Virus record (IMG/VR): IMGVR_UViG_3300042908_001045
Coordinates: 22,306-86,305 of that record
DNA length: 64,000 nucleotides
Origin: a virus
Reading direction: 5' to 3' (one strand)
This document shows, piece after piece, positions 7,757 to 16,218 of this stretch. Position 1 is the stretch's first letter. Each line of letters opens with the position of its first letter. Under the pieces are notes generated by a model. That model was not told the DNA's origin and ran no database searches. It saw only the letters and a list, made by a program, of their open reading frames with translations. The position numbers and the translations under genes were made by a program.

Positions 7757-8133
7757 TGCAACCTATTATGGTGGCTTTCACCCCAAGTTTTGTCAGAAAA
7801 ATTTTACTACGGGAGAAGACGATAGAGCTACGCAAGTTTTCTCCAGTTTCAAACAAGTTAATTATTTTTGAAAAAAGACCAATGATGGCTATTGTAGCCA
7901 AATGCAAAATTAAACAAATAGTTTCTGGAAATGCGGATTATTGGTGTAATTATTCCAATAAACTTTGCATGTCTACAAAAGAAATTAAAGATTACTTAGG
8001 AGAGTCTGATGGCTATGGTTGGTACTTGTCTGATATTCAAAGAACTAAACAAGTACCATTTAACATGTTGGGATTGTCTTGTATTCCAAGTAAATTTATT
8101 TACACTCCTTATGACTGGTTTTACAACTTATAA
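7756..8133 (+). CDS. ASCH/PUA-like domain protein
   Basis: A 125-aa protein starting at ATG 7756, chosen because it overlaps the dnaB stop as TAATG. The opening segment (VAFTPSFVRKILLREKTIELRKF) is the hallmark of ASCH domains, where a strand-helix leads to the conserved ELRK motif of the RNA/nucleotide-binding cleft. The fold continues with MAIVAKCKIKQIV and the aromatic YGWYLSDIQR strand. ASCH proteins bind RNA or modified nucleosides; small phage versions are frequent but mostly uncharacterised. It is translationally coupled to dnaB. Confidence 0.75.
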   Translation: MQPIMVAFTPSFVRKILLREKTIELRKFSPVSNKLIIFEKRPMMAIVAKCKIKQIVSGNADYWCNYSNKLCMSTKEIKDYLGESDGYGWYLSDIQRTKQVPFNMLGLSCIPSKFIYTPYDWFYNL

Positions 8134-8194
8134 GGAATTGCAAGTTTTTGTAACTTACTTTAGAATATTGTCAAGATATTTATTGAGTTAAGTT

Positions 8195-8446
8195 ATGACT
8201 AACATAGAATCAAGGAAAAAATCTCAAAAAAATTATTACCTAAGAATAAAGGCGGGATATAAAACTATCGCTTGTTCTCTTTGTGGAGCGCGATTAAAAG
8301 TAGATTCCCGCCATTCTCCAATATGCTGGGGCTGTTGGTATAAAACTGAAGAAGGAAGATTGTATCTGAAAGAAAAACAACAAAAAAGCAGAGCTAAGAA
8401 AAAGAAAATAATAGAAATACTGAAAAATTTAGAAAATAAATTCTAA
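8195..8446 (+). CDS. small zinc-ribbon protein
   Basis: An 83-aa basic protein with two CxxC knuckles, CSLC and CWGC, about 16 residues apart in the middle, flanked by a Lys/Arg-rich N-terminus (SRKKSQKNYYLRIKAG) and a Lys-rich C-terminal helix. The pairing predicts one structural zinc and nucleic-acid binding. No family name can be given. It stands between the dnaB operon and the ERF promoter. Confidence 0.6.
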   Translation: MTNIESRKKSQKNYYLRIKAGYKTIACSLCGARLKVDSRHSPICWGCWYKTEEGRLYLKEKQQKSRAKKKKIIEILKNLENKF

Positions 8447-8451
8447 ACCAC

Positions 8452-8480
8452 TTGACAAGATAGTTCTGATAAGTTATATT
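8452..8480 (+). promoter_or_regulatory. sigma70-type promoter for erf
   Basis: TTGACA (8452-8457), 17-nt spacer, TATATT (8475-8480), in the context CACTTGACA shared with other promoters of this window. Confidence 0.75.
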
Positions 8481-8509
8481 TGTAGTATTGAACAATACAG
8501 GACAATAGT

Positions 8510-9139
8510 ATGAAAAACGTAATTGCAGCTTTAACAAAAGCTAAACTTCAATTTAAACCACTTAAAAAGAGTGGGTTTAATAAATTCCTGAATTATGAAT
8601 ATTCGACCTTGTCGGATGTTCACGCTGCTGTTGATGTAGGTTTAGCCCAAAATGGGCTTGCTTGTGTTTTTACGTTTGAAGATGAAAAATTGACTTTGAC
8701 TCTTTGGCACGAGTCAGGAGAAAGTTTATCGTCGTCCACTACACTACTTGTCGAAAGGACCAAAGGCAGGGACGGCAAAGAACAATCCTACTGCCACGCG
8801 TGGGGCAGTGTGATTACGTACACGAGAAGATATTTGTTAGAATCTCTTCTAGGCCTTTCGGCTGAGGAAGATGATGATGCGCAAGAATCAGTACTATTAG
8901 ACAAAAAAGAAACTATTAGTGCTAGTGTCAGTAGGTTATCAGATGAGCAAGTCAACAAATTGATGGATGTTGCTCGTCAAAGCAATCTATTGGACTCTAA
9001 TGGAGACATTGGGGATAAAGTAAAAATTGCCATAACGGCAAAAACTGGACTAAAGTCTAAAATTAAATCTTTTGGGGAAATTCCCCCGGAGAAATACGAG
9101 CTAATTATAGCTTGGCTGCCAACTGTTAAGTTAGAATAG
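8510..9139 (+). CDS. erf: ERF-family single-strand annealing protein
   Basis: A 209-aa protein. The N-terminal half carries the ERF signature: helix AALTKAKLQFKPLKKSG, the NYEYSTLSDV segment, and the GSVITYTRRYLLESLLGL core followed by an acidic EEDDDAQ stretch. ERF proteins anneal complementary single strands in phage recombination and in circularising or concatemerising genomes. The C-terminal part (LSDEQVNKLMDVARQ...) resembles the variable helical tail of the family. An AGGACA site precedes ATG 8510. It is alone behind a consensus promoter and ends in a bidirectional terminator. Confidence 0.85.
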   Translation: MKNVIAALTKAKLQFKPLKKSGFNKFLNYEYSTLSDVHAAVDVGLAQNGLACVFTFEDEKLTLTLWHESGESLSSSTTLLVERTKGRDGKEQSYCHAWGSVITYTRRYLLESLLGLSAEEDDDAQESVLLDKKETISASVSRLSDEQVNKLMDVARQSNLLDSNGDIGDKVKIAITAKTGLKSKIKSFGEIPPEKYELIIAWLPTVKLE

Positions 9140-9154
9140 AAAATTAGATACTTT

Positions 9155-9190
9155 AAAATACCCCGCATCCAGTTAGGAGCGGGGTATTTT
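9155..9190. terminator. bidirectional intrinsic terminator between erf and dnaN
   Basis: AAAATACCCCGC (9155-9166), a 12-nt loop and GCGGGGTATTTT (9179-9190). The GC-rich core flanked by A on one side and T on the other suits both converging genes. Confidence 0.8.
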
Positions 9191-9199
9191 ATTGATTAG

Positions 9200-10303
9200 T
9201 TATTGTCTCAACTGAATAGGCATTAGTAATCTTAAATTATCTGGATCTCCCATTTTAGACAAGATAACCGGTGTTAGTTCTTGATTCATTTGAAGTCTCA
9301 CCTCTTCTCCATTAAGAGATTTTAATGCTTCTAAGATGTATTTTGCATTAAAACAAATTACAATTGGGCTTCCGGAGAAATCACAATTTAATGTGTCAAT
9401 AGCGCTGCCAACGCCTTGATTTTCAGTTGTTAATTCTACTTTTTGTTCATCTGGCACAAAAGTCATTTTCACAATATTATTTTTTGAGTCAGACATAATA
9501 TTAACCCGTTCCAGTGTTTCTATTAGCTGCTTTCTAGAAATACAACATTCTCTCTCAAATTGTCTTGGTATTAATTGAGAATAGTTTGGATAATTTCCCT
9601 GTAATGTTCTGAAGACAACAGTAGTGTTGTCTGATTGAATTTTGGCTATTGACTCTGAAAATGTTAACTGAAATACGCTATAAGGCTTTACAATTTTAAT
9701 TATTTCATGTAAAACCTTTGCTGGAATAGTGCATGCGTTTATAGTTTCTTTGCTTTCGTAAGAAAATACTGATAGCCTGTGTCCATCGGTTGTGGCTAAG
9801 CACATTTTTTCGTTTTTATACTGAAAATTTACTCCAGTTAATACTTGTTTAGTTTCATCACTAGAAGCAGAGAAAAGAACGGATTTTAATCCTTCTAGCA
9901 ACTTTTCAGCAGATAGCGATATTTCTTCACTTTCCTCTAAAGATGGAAAAGTTGCATACTCTGCTGAGGAAACACCATTAATTTTGAATTTACCAGTTTT
10001 GTGCTTAATGTTTAATGTTGTCTCGTCTGTGTTTACTTTAATCTCTAAATCACAGTTAGGTATTTTGTTGATGCTGTCTACTAACGCTCTAGCGGAAACA
10101 CAGATAGAGCCTTCTTCTATTATTTCTGCTGCAATTTCTGTTTTAATCCATATAGATAAATCAGACCCTGTTATAATTAAATTGTCTTCCTTAGCTTCTA
10201 CTAAGAAACAACCTAAGATAGGGTGGGTAGGACGAGCTGAAATTGCTCTAGCGACCTGATTTATTGCATTAGAAAAACTAGCTTGGTTTACGAAAAATTT
10301 CAT
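9200..10303 (-). CDS. dnaN: DNA polymerase III beta subunit (sliding clamp)
   Basis: A 367-aa protein of standard bacterial beta-clamp length with the three-domain pattern: MKFFVNQASFSNAINQVARAISAR, THPILGCFLVEA, SLSAEKLLEGLKSVLFSAS, VLTGVNFQY, ATDGHRLSVF, and the closing LRLLMPIQLRQ that matches the typical PMR/L end of clamps. It forms the ring that tethers polymerase to DNA. Phage-encoded DnaN is uncommon in small phages and suggests this virus builds its own replisome or redirects the host polymerase. It is convergent with erf and divergent from terL with a 32-bp gap. Confidence 0.93.
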   Translation of the reverse strand: MKFFVNQASFSNAINQVARAISARPTHPILGCFLVEAKEDNLIITGSDLSIWIKTEIAAEIIEEGSICVSARALVDSINKIPNCDLEIKVNTDETTLNIKHKTGKFKINGVSSAEYATFPSLEESEEISLSAEKLLEGLKSVLFSASSDETKQVLTGVNFQYKNEKMCLATTDGHRLSVFSYESKETINACTIPAKVLHEIIKIVKPYSVFQLTFSESIAKIQSDNTTVVFRTLQGNYPNYSQLIPRQFERECCISRKQLIETLERVNIMSDSKNNIVKMTFVPDEQKVELTTENQGVGSAIDTLNCDFSGSPIVICFNAKYILEALKSLNGEEVRLQMNQELTPVILSKMGDPDNLRLLMPIQLRQ

Positions 10304-10335
10304 GATTAACTACTCTGTATTGCCAATTTAATTAT

Positions 10336-11841
10336 ATGATAGAAATTCAATTAAATCCAAGATTTAAAACAAAAATTAAACAAAGAACAATTGACTTTTT
10401 AACACAAAACGGACGCGCTCAGTCGCTAGATAACTTTTATCAAGTTCCGTCTAATTATAGTGAGTTTTTGCAAGAGTGTTGTCGAATTAGATCTGGTAAT
10501 AAATTTATTCCTTTTGCTCCGTTTGAATATCAAAAAATTGTTAGTGATTTAATAGATAAATATCGCGGTATAATGATTTTCAAAACAAGACAATTAGGTT
10601 TAACTGAATGTATTTCTGCTAAGTTTTTACATAAAGCATTGTTAAACCCTGCCTACGCTGCGGCTGTATTGTCTTTAGGACAAAAAGAATCTTCTAATAT
10701 TGCAGTGCGTATTCAATCCATGCCTGCTAATATCAAAGACCTTAGATTTTTAACTAAATCTAAAACGGAGATCCACTTTCAGAATGCTGGTAAAATATGG
10801 TTTCGCCCTGCTACAGATAATGCTACACGGTCACTAGAATCTGTTAGTGATATTTTTTATGATGAGGCTGCATTTCCTCCTAATTTTAGTGAGATTTATG
10901 CATCGTCAACACCATCACAAGAAGCGGTAGGGGAAAATGCCAGAACTATAATGGCTACAACAATGTCTCAACTAGGAAAATTGTCGACTTTTTGGCAAAT
11001 GTTTGATTCAGCTAATCCAGTAAATGCAGAGGAATTGATAGAAAAAATTAAAGCAGGTAAAGAAGAGCCGTGCTATTGGTGGGTGGACAACAATGGCTGG
11101 GCAAAAGTAATTATTCATTGGAAGGCTCATCCAGTATATAGCAATGTTCCTGACTTTTTGCAAAAGACTAAAGAAAAACATAAATTAACAGATGATGCAC
11201 TTAATAGAGAATACAATCTTGGCATTCCTGATTCAGGTGGTGCTTTATTTAGTTCTGAGAATGTTTTTAAATGTGCTGTTGGTAGTTGGGCATTACCAAA
11301 TAAAGAAAGACATTATATGGCAGCATTAGATCCAAATTTTGGAGGTACAGACTATTGGGAGTATTTAATAATTGACATTACTGATTATCCATATCAAGTA
11401 GTAGCTGAGTACAGAGAAAACGATAGACAATCTTTGTTCTGTATAGACAAAACATTACAATTATCAGATGCTTACAATCCTGTTTTAACTGTAATAGAAC
11501 ACAACTCTGGTGGTGCTATTATTGCAGCTGAAATTGTTAAACAGCGTCCTGGTTTAGCAATTGACACAGTAGCCACTACTAACACTTCTAAAGTTGTTAA
11601 CACAGACCGATTGGCATTAGCATTAGAAAAAAGAGAGATTATATTTCCAGCTAATTGGGCAGGGTTAACAGAATTTAAAAGTTTTTCTCTTCAAACTAGA
11701 AATGCAATGTATGGACATGATGATTGTATTATGTGTTTAAGCATTGCTTTTGCTAGATTAGAAACAGCGTTAAGAAGACGCGGAGGAGCGTTAGCAGCAG
11801 ATCTGGGAACTGTGTCTAGAGCAAAATCTAGGTTTAGATAA
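10336..11841 (+). CDS. terL: terminase large subunit
   Basis: A 501-aa protein. The N-terminal ATPase has the adenine-binding region FAPFEYQKIVSDLI, a variant Walker A KTRQLGLTE and the Walker B-like VSDIFYDEAAF, then a coupling-type MATTMSQLGKLSTFW. The C-terminal nuclease domain starts at ALDPNFGGTDYWEYLIIDI (first metal Asp) and continues with VIEHNSGGAI and GHDDCIMCLSIAFA (last metal Asp pair). It packages DNA into the prohead and cuts concatemers. No separate small terminase subunit is recognisable next to it. It heads the head-gene block. Confidence 0.92.
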   Translation: MIEIQLNPRFKTKIKQRTIDFLTQNGRAQSLDNFYQVPSNYSEFLQECCRIRSGNKFIPFAPFEYQKIVSDLIDKYRGIMIFKTRQLGLTECISAKFLHKALLNPAYAAAVLSLGQKESSNIAVRIQSMPANIKDLRFLTKSKTEIHFQNAGKIWFRPATDNATRSLESVSDIFYDEAAFPPNFSEIYASSTPSQEAVGENARTIMATTMSQLGKLSTFWQMFDSANPVNAEELIEKIKAGKEEPCYWWVDNNGWAKVIIHWKAHPVYSNVPDFLQKTKEKHKLTDDALNREYNLGIPDSGGALFSSENVFKCAVGSWALPNKERHYMAALDPNFGGTDYWEYLIIDITDYPYQVVAEYRENDRQSLFCIDKTLQLSDAYNPVLTVIEHNSGGAIIAAEIVKQRPGLAIDTVATTNTSKVVNTDRLALALEKREIIFPANWAGLTEFKSFSLQTRNAMYGHDDCIMCLSIAFARLETALRRRGGALAADLGTVSRAKSRFR

Positions 11842-11848
11842 ATAATTT

Positions 11849-11892
11849 GCCAGCTTATTGAAGCGAAGCTGGCTTAGGTAGGAGAGGCTACC
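11849..11892 (+). promoter_or_regulatory. two adjacent hairpins between terL and portal
   Basis: An 8-bp stem GCCAGCTT / AAGCTGGC (11849-11873, 9-nt loop) is followed four bases later by a 5-bp stem GGTAG / CTACC (11877-11892). No T-run follows, so they look like mRNA processing or stability elements rather than a terminator. Confidence 0.4.
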
Positions 11893-11976
11893 ATAAAAAA
11901 TAGTATCACAAGTTTATCAATTTATGCTTTAAAAAATATTAAGATTTAAAATAAAGTATAAGTTAATTTATTTTTT

Positions 11977-13266
11977 ATGCCAAATTACGGGAAAATCTTT
12001 AACAAAATATGGCAATTTTTTAGACGTTCTAGTTCCTCAGATCTAGAAGGGTATAGGCAATCTGTTATTTACCCAGCTATTCAGTTTAAAGCTAATTATG
12101 ATTTACCAGAAACTCCAATACGTCCAGTACATGGTGATTTAAATATTTCTTATGATTTATTGGAGATGTATTATTGGAGTTATGAATATCGTCATGCCAT
12201 AGACACTATAGCATCAGATTGCTTTCAAGAAGTCGAGGGACAAGTATCTAGTTGGTATGTTTCTGACACATTAATAGATGGAAGTTCTGTTGCTCCAGAA
12301 GTATTAGAAATAGCCAAAGAATTATCTACTGCTCGTTGCGGAAAAGATTTAATTTTAGGTGGTGATTTTTTAATACGAGCTGCTGTAGAAGCGTTGGCTT
12401 TTGGAGATAGTTTTGTGGAACTTGGTATTGGTAAAACTGGGTTAAGTAAAGATGATTGGGATATTACTGCTAGTCAATATTTACCAACTTTTTCTATATT
12501 TGTAGAGAAAACTGCTAATAATGAAACTCTCAAATATATACAACGAACTAAGTTAATGTCTTCTGATGATGACTTAGAGTTTAATCCAGTTAAAATACTT
12601 CATTTTAAGTACAAATCTCGCGGTCTTTATGGCAATTCTATTGGTTTTCCTTCGATAGAAACATGGCGCAAATTTAAAGATTGTTCCGTAGCTTTAGAAA
12701 CCGCAGCACGAGATGTGGGCATTACTCCTTGGCTTCATATTTTACCAGAAGACAAAACAGAACAAGACAGAATTGATTATATGCAACGTCATGAAAGCAT
12801 GGCGGCATCTGGCATTATCACAAACTTGTATTTAATGTCTGGTTCTGATGTCCGTAAAGCAGCTAGCACATCCGGAGATGCGTTAACTCCATTAGTCGAT
12901 TACTGGTTAAAATTGCGATATCAATGCATTCCACCAAGAGTGCCAGCATGGATATTCCCCGGCTTAGCTGATACAGCAAGTGGAGCCAAGGACATTCATG
13001 GACAACCAGCATTAACATACAGCAGATTAATTGGGGAAGTACGTTCATTGATTGGAGAACAAGTGCGGTGGGCAATTTGCGTTAAAATGGTTCTTAGATA
13101 TGGCTATGATTTCTACTTAAATAATCGAGCTTTTGACGTTAAGTGGCCTAAATGGGTATTAACTCCAAATTCTGAATACACTCAAGTTATGAGTGAGTTT
13201 ACTCATCAAGATTCTACTCCTCCACCACAAGATTTACAACTAGAAAAATACTATGCTAGAAACTAA
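11977..13266 (+). CDS. portal protein
   Basis: A 429-aa protein. Its position directly between terminase and MuF is diagnostic in siphoviruses. The sequence fits a portal: an N-terminal basic/aromatic arm, a helical wing region (YYWSYEYRHAIDTIASDCFQ), stem-like segments with ALAFGDSFVELGIG and LHFKYKSRGLYGNSIGFPS, and a long C-terminal helix region (GEVRSLIGEQVRWAICVKMVLRYG). It forms the dodecameric DNA entry channel and docking site for terminase. It overlaps the next small gene by 14 bp. Family-level confirmation needs a profile search. Confidence 0.75.
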   Translation: MPNYGKIFNKIWQFFRRSSSSDLEGYRQSVIYPAIQFKANYDLPETPIRPVHGDLNISYDLLEMYYWSYEYRHAIDTIASDCFQEVEGQVSSWYVSDTLIDGSSVAPEVLEIAKELSTARCGKDLILGGDFLIRAAVEALAFGDSFVELGIGKTGLSKDDWDITASQYLPTFSIFVEKTANNETLKYIQRTKLMSSDDDLEFNPVKILHFKYKSRGLYGNSIGFPSIETWRKFKDCSVALETAARDVGITPWLHILPEDKTEQDRIDYMQRHESMAASGIITNLYLMSGSDVRKAASTSGDALTPLVDYWLKLRYQCIPPRVPAWIFPGLADTASGAKDIHGQPALTYSRLIGEVRSLIGEQVRWAICVKMVLRYGYDFYLNNRAFDVKWPKWVLTPNSEYTQVMSEFTHQDSTPPPQDLQLEKYYARN

Positions 13267-13423
13267 GTTTGTACCTGAAAAATCAGATCTAATCCCATTA
13301 GATGAATTACTTAAAACAGCATTAATTACTGATGATGATGTTAATAACTATATTAAAGATTGGGACAAAAACAATGTTGAATATGCTGGTTTACTAAAAG
13401 CTGAAATTGTGGCTGAGGAGTAA
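13253..13423 (+). CDS. small acidic protein between portal and MuF
   Basis: A 56-aa frame from ATG 13253 to TAA 13421-13423, filling the space between portal and MuF and overlapping both genes' edges. It is acidic and helical (LIPLDELLKTALITDDDVNN, IKDWDKNNVEYAGLLKAEIV). Codon use and the tight packing suggest a real gene. Function is unknown; a scaffold or portal-accessory role is possible. Confidence 0.6.
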   Translation: MLETKFVPEKSDLIPLDELLKTALITDDDVNNYIKDWDKNNVEYAGLLKAEIVAEE

Positions 13424-13425
13424 CA

Positions 13426-14121
13426 ATGGCAGATTTCTCCTTTGACACTAAAACTCAAAGATTCCGCTATACTTCTGGTATTTTTGCTGGTAGATTTGTA
13501 TCTAGAGCAGACATACAAGAAGTGATAGAAAATAATATTAATAGGCTAAAAGGAGATATTAAAACTACTACTCAATTGCTATTAGATAAAAAAATAACTG
13601 TAGCAACATGGGAACAAACTATGCGGGAGATTATTAAAAAAGGTAATACTCAATCTTACCTAGCAGGTAAAGGAGGTAATTATCAATTCAAAGCTAGGGA
13701 TAAAGGAGTAGTAGGCAATAGTTTAGTTGATGAATATGCTTACCTACGACGTTTTTCTCAGGAAATTAATAGCGGTAATTTATCTCCTGCTCAAATATTA
13801 GACAGGTCCAGTAAATATGGAGATTCTTTCTATAAATTCTATGAAAGAGGAAGGTCAGAAGCACATAAAGAAGCTGGATTTAAATGGGAAAAATGGGTAA
13901 TTGGAGCATACAACAACGTTTGCCCTGACTGCATTTCTTATTCAATGAATGGCTGGCAAATAATTGGATATTTTCCACCAATTGCTGTTGCCACGGCTTG
14001 TAAAATGCGCTGTAGATGTCACAAAGATTATTCTAACAGTGTTACTAAACCAATTGTAGATTTATTAAATTCAAAACAAGGATGGATTAATTATGGAAGT
14101 TATGCTACAAAAGCCAGTTAA
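13426..14121 (+). CDS. MuF-like minor head protein
   Basis: A 231-aa protein. The C-terminal ~70 residues show the Mu F signature: AHKEAGFKWEKWVIG, a CPDC pair, a tryptophan (NGWQIIG), a PP pair (YFPPIA), then CKMRCRCHKDY with further Cys and His. The family is found in capsids next to the portal and is thought to be packaged with or aid ejection of DNA. The N-terminal half is helical (DIQEVIENNINRLKGDIKTTTQLLL). It overlaps the next gene by 29 bp. Confidence 0.8.
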   Translation: MADFSFDTKTQRFRYTSGIFAGRFVSRADIQEVIENNINRLKGDIKTTTQLLLDKKITVATWEQTMREIIKKGNTQSYLAGKGGNYQFKARDKGVVGNSLVDEYAYLRRFSQEINSGNLSPAQILDRSSKYGDSFYKFYERGRSEAHKEAGFKWEKWVIGAYNNVCPDCISYSMNGWQIIGYFPPIAVATACKMRCRCHKDYSNSVTKPIVDLLNSKQGWINYGSYATKAS

Positions 14122-14800
14122 ACGTACTTTATACATGGGTTCTCCTACACCAGAAGATTTAGATAAAATCAAATTTTATACTAAAGAAGATTGGGAGTAT
14201 GACGAATGGTATGTTGTTCCGCTGCGTGCTTCAGACAATTTAGTTAGTAGAAGCTATAAAGTGTGGCATGATGACGTTCTACAACAAATGCCTAAAGAAT
14301 TGATTGGTAAAAATTTAATATACAACCACGAATGGAGTGAAGCCGAGGAATCAATTGGTTTTATATTAGATGCTTTTTTAGTGTCTGAACCAAGTTATGA
14401 CAACGCAATTGACAGCGGCGACAGATACACTAAAAACATGTCTATTGTAAAAAATAAAGGGTATAAATGCGTTTATTGTCTAGCTGCTATTCATGCATCA
14501 AAAGCTGAAGACATAATGAATATTAAGACAATGCGCGTTAATAAATGCTCTACTGGTGGTGTATTATCTCAAGTAGATATTATTTGTCCTAATTGCTCTG
14601 CTGAATACGGGAGAGAAGTCAGCTTCTTTGAATTAGATTCTATGGGTAAATACATCTGTCCTCACCAAATACCAGGAGGATATGAATACGACGAAGACGA
14701 CGAGATAGCTGATTATGCAATTTGGAATGGCATATTTGAGGGTGTTGAGCTATCTTTAGTCGTTTGCGGAAATTTACCCAATGCTGAAATTTTAAGATAG
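14093..14800 (+). CDS. candidate capsid maturation protease with embedded zinc ribbon
   Basis: A 235-aa protein. Features that suggest a phage head protease are the GKNLIYNHEWSEAEESIGFIL segment (a candidate catalytic His followed by the IG strand) and the end GVELSLVVCGNLPNAEI, like the E-x-SLV...P-A motif at the catalytic Ser of these proteases. Between them is an insertion with CVYC, CPNC and CPHQIPGGYEYD, a zinc-binding arrangement that I recall in some virulent-phage prohead proteases. Genome position (after MuF, before the capsid gene) agrees. The capsid gene itself is displaced 3.9 kb downstream. Active-site assignment is tentative. Confidence 0.5.
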   Translation: MEVMLQKPVKRTLYMGSPTPEDLDKIKFYTKEDWEYDEWYVVPLRASDNLVSRSYKVWHDDVLQQMPKELIGKNLIYNHEWSEAEESIGFILDAFLVSEPSYDNAIDSGDRYTKNMSIVKNKGYKCVYCLAAIHASKAEDIMNIKTMRVNKCSTGGVLSQVDIICPNCSAEYGREVSFFELDSMGKYICPHQIPGGYEYDEDDEIADYAIWNGIFEGVELSLVVCGNLPNAEILR

Positions 14801-14828
14801 AATAGTTTAGCACCTTAAACAACAAATC

Positions 14829-14863
14829 AAAGTGCTGTCTGTGGCAATTGGCAGCACTTTTTA
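14829..14863. terminator. intrinsic terminator after the protease gene
   Basis: Stem AAAGTGCTG (14829-14837) / CAGCACTTT (14852-14860) with a 14-nt loop and T-run downstream. The A-run on the other side lets it serve the convergent minus-strand gene too. Confidence 0.75.
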
Positions 14864-14865
14864 CT

Positions 14866-15210
14866 TTATGCTTCGTAACTACTATTTAGCCACTCAACAA
14901 ACTTATCCAAGAGCAAATACAGTGTTTGCTCATTGGCTTGTCTTTGCCAAAATTCTTCTCTACTCATCTTTCCTTCTACAGGAAACATGAGTTCTTTAAA
15001 TTTAAGATCCATCCAAGGCTTTATTTGTCTTGATTGACAATCGCCGTCCGGGTGGATCTCAACTACAACATTTTCTACAATGTCGTTCCACAGAACATTA
15101 TCAAATGTTTTGTCGCATGCAAACACAAACCGCTCCCACGCGTTGACTTGGATTGCGTATTCAGTTAATTCCCACGCACGAGAATTTCCTGGGTCTCTTA
15201 CATATCTCAT
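14866..15210 (-). CDS. protein of unknown function
   Basis: A 114-aa protein with a strong AGGAGGG ribosome binding site upstream of its ATG at 15210. It begins MRYVRDPGNSRAWELTEYAI and contains many Trp/Phe and acidic residues (AWERFVFACDKTFDNVLWND). No domain is recognised. It is the last of three minus-strand genes in the first cargo island and ends at the shared terminator. Confidence 0.65.
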   Translation of the reverse strand: MRYVRDPGNSRAWELTEYAIQVNAWERFVFACDKTFDNVLWNDIVENVVVEIHPDGDCQSRQIKPWMDLKFKELMFPVEGKMSREEFWQRQANEQTLYLLLDKFVEWLNSSYEA

Positions 15211-15268
15211 ATACAGTCCCTCCTATTCAATAGTTATAATAAACCACAAATATATAGTTGTCAATAAT

Positions 15269-15628
15269 TTATTTATGTAATTTTCGATAATTTCTTTGCA
15301 GTGTTTTAACAAACGCCGGAGTATTTTTGTTTTTCCAAACTGGGTCTGTTTTGCTTATAATCCAATTCTCTGAGGAATGACATACGTTTTTATGACAGTA
15401 CTTACATACTGGGAAGAAGTTAACTCCATATTTATCCCCAGATTTTCTATAACTGCTATGATGCACTTCTTCACTTTTGTTTATGCCACAACAGCAGCAT
15501 TTGCCGTTAGTTCTTCTGTGTGCAGCAGACAACTTTTTTTTAGTTACTTTTTTATATCGTTGGCTGTAATCGTAGTTCATGCCTGGTTTTGGCATATCTT
15601 GAAATAACCATTGAAGTATATTAAACAT
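15269..15628 (-). CDS. HNH endonuclease-like protein
   Basis: A 119-aa protein with a Cys4-type HNH core: CCCCG knuckle, then EEVHHSSYRK (the first H pair), then CKYCHKNVCH. The arrangement matches zinc-stabilised HNH nucleases found as homing enzymes and as packaging-associated HNH proteins next to terminase. AGGAGG lies just before the ATG. In many phages an HNH partner helps terminase cut DNA, but here the gene is 3.4 kb from terL and in opposite orientation, so a mobile homing-type endonuclease is as likely. Confidence 0.75.
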   Translation of the reverse strand: MFNILQWLFQDMPKPGMNYDYSQRYKKVTKKKLSAAHRRTNGKCCCCGINKSEEVHHSSYRKSGDKYGVNFFPVCKYCHKNVCHSSENWIISKTDPVWKNKNTPAFVKTLQRNYRKLHK

Positions 15629-15680
15629 AGTTGCCTCCTTTTATAGCTATTACGGATTTACCGCAATAGCTTGTAATTTA

Positions 15681-16082
15681 TTAAGATTTATGTCTCCCAA
15701 TCCACGATTGAGCAATTTTTATTTGCATTTCTACTTCCAATTCATAAGCAGCGCTACATTCATTTTTCGCTCTTTCTTCAAAAGTTTCTATGTATTTTAA
15801 CGCAGCTGCTGAATTATAAGAAAATAATTCCCAAGTAAATTTAACAGCAGATTCTTGTATTTGTTTTTTCTTTAAAATACAGTTGTAGATCTTCTCCGCT
15901 ATATCATATTTACCATTTACTATTCGTAAAGCAGCTAGGGGACAGTGGTCAAAAACTTCCCAAATAAAACTGTTATCATCAATCTCAGAGTCATTAATTA
16001 AACGACATTTTATTTCTTCTGGGGTAATCTTAACCGTAACTTCATCTAAATTATTACGAATTTTGGCAATTTGTCTTGTCAT
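15681..16082 (-). CDS. helical protein of unknown function
   Basis: A 133-aa, mostly helical protein with two similar blocks (SFIWEVFDHCPLAALRIVNG and KFTWELFSYNSAAALKYIET), so it probably contains a degenerate duplicated helical repeat. No catalytic motif. It is first in a minus-strand operon with its own consensus promoter. Confidence 0.6.
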   Translation of the reverse strand: MTRQIAKIRNNLDEVTVKITPEEIKCRLINDSEIDDNSFIWEVFDHCPLAALRIVNGKYDIAEKIYNCILKKKQIQESAVKFTWELFSYNSAAALKYIETFEERAKNECSAAYELEVEMQIKIAQSWIGRHKS

Positions 16083-16109
16083 TTTACTTTTCGGTATTTT
16101 GTCTTTTAC

Positions 16110-16138
16110 ATTTTACTTAATATTGGTTTTGTTGTCAA
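16110..16138 (-). promoter_or_regulatory. sigma70-type promoter, leftward
   Basis: On the minus strand TTGACA (complement of 16133-16138), 17-nt spacer, TAAAAT (complement of 16110-16115), 28 bp before the start of the 133-aa gene. Confidence 0.65.
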
Positions 16139-16159
16139 TAACAATCTGTAAGATATGTA

Positions 16160-16188
16160 TTGACACTTATCCTTATTTCTGATATAAA
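16160..16188 (+). promoter_or_regulatory. sigma70-type promoter, rightward
   Basis: TTGACA (16160-16165), 17-nt spacer, TATAAA (16183-16188), back to back with the leftward promoter and 31 bp before the helicase gene. Confidence 0.75.
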
Positions 16189-16218
16189 AATAATTGATAA
16201 AACTAAGTAATTGTTACT

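Noticed and set aside
11849-11892. Terminator after terL
   Set aside because: Good stems but no T-run on either side; kept only as possible mRNA structures.
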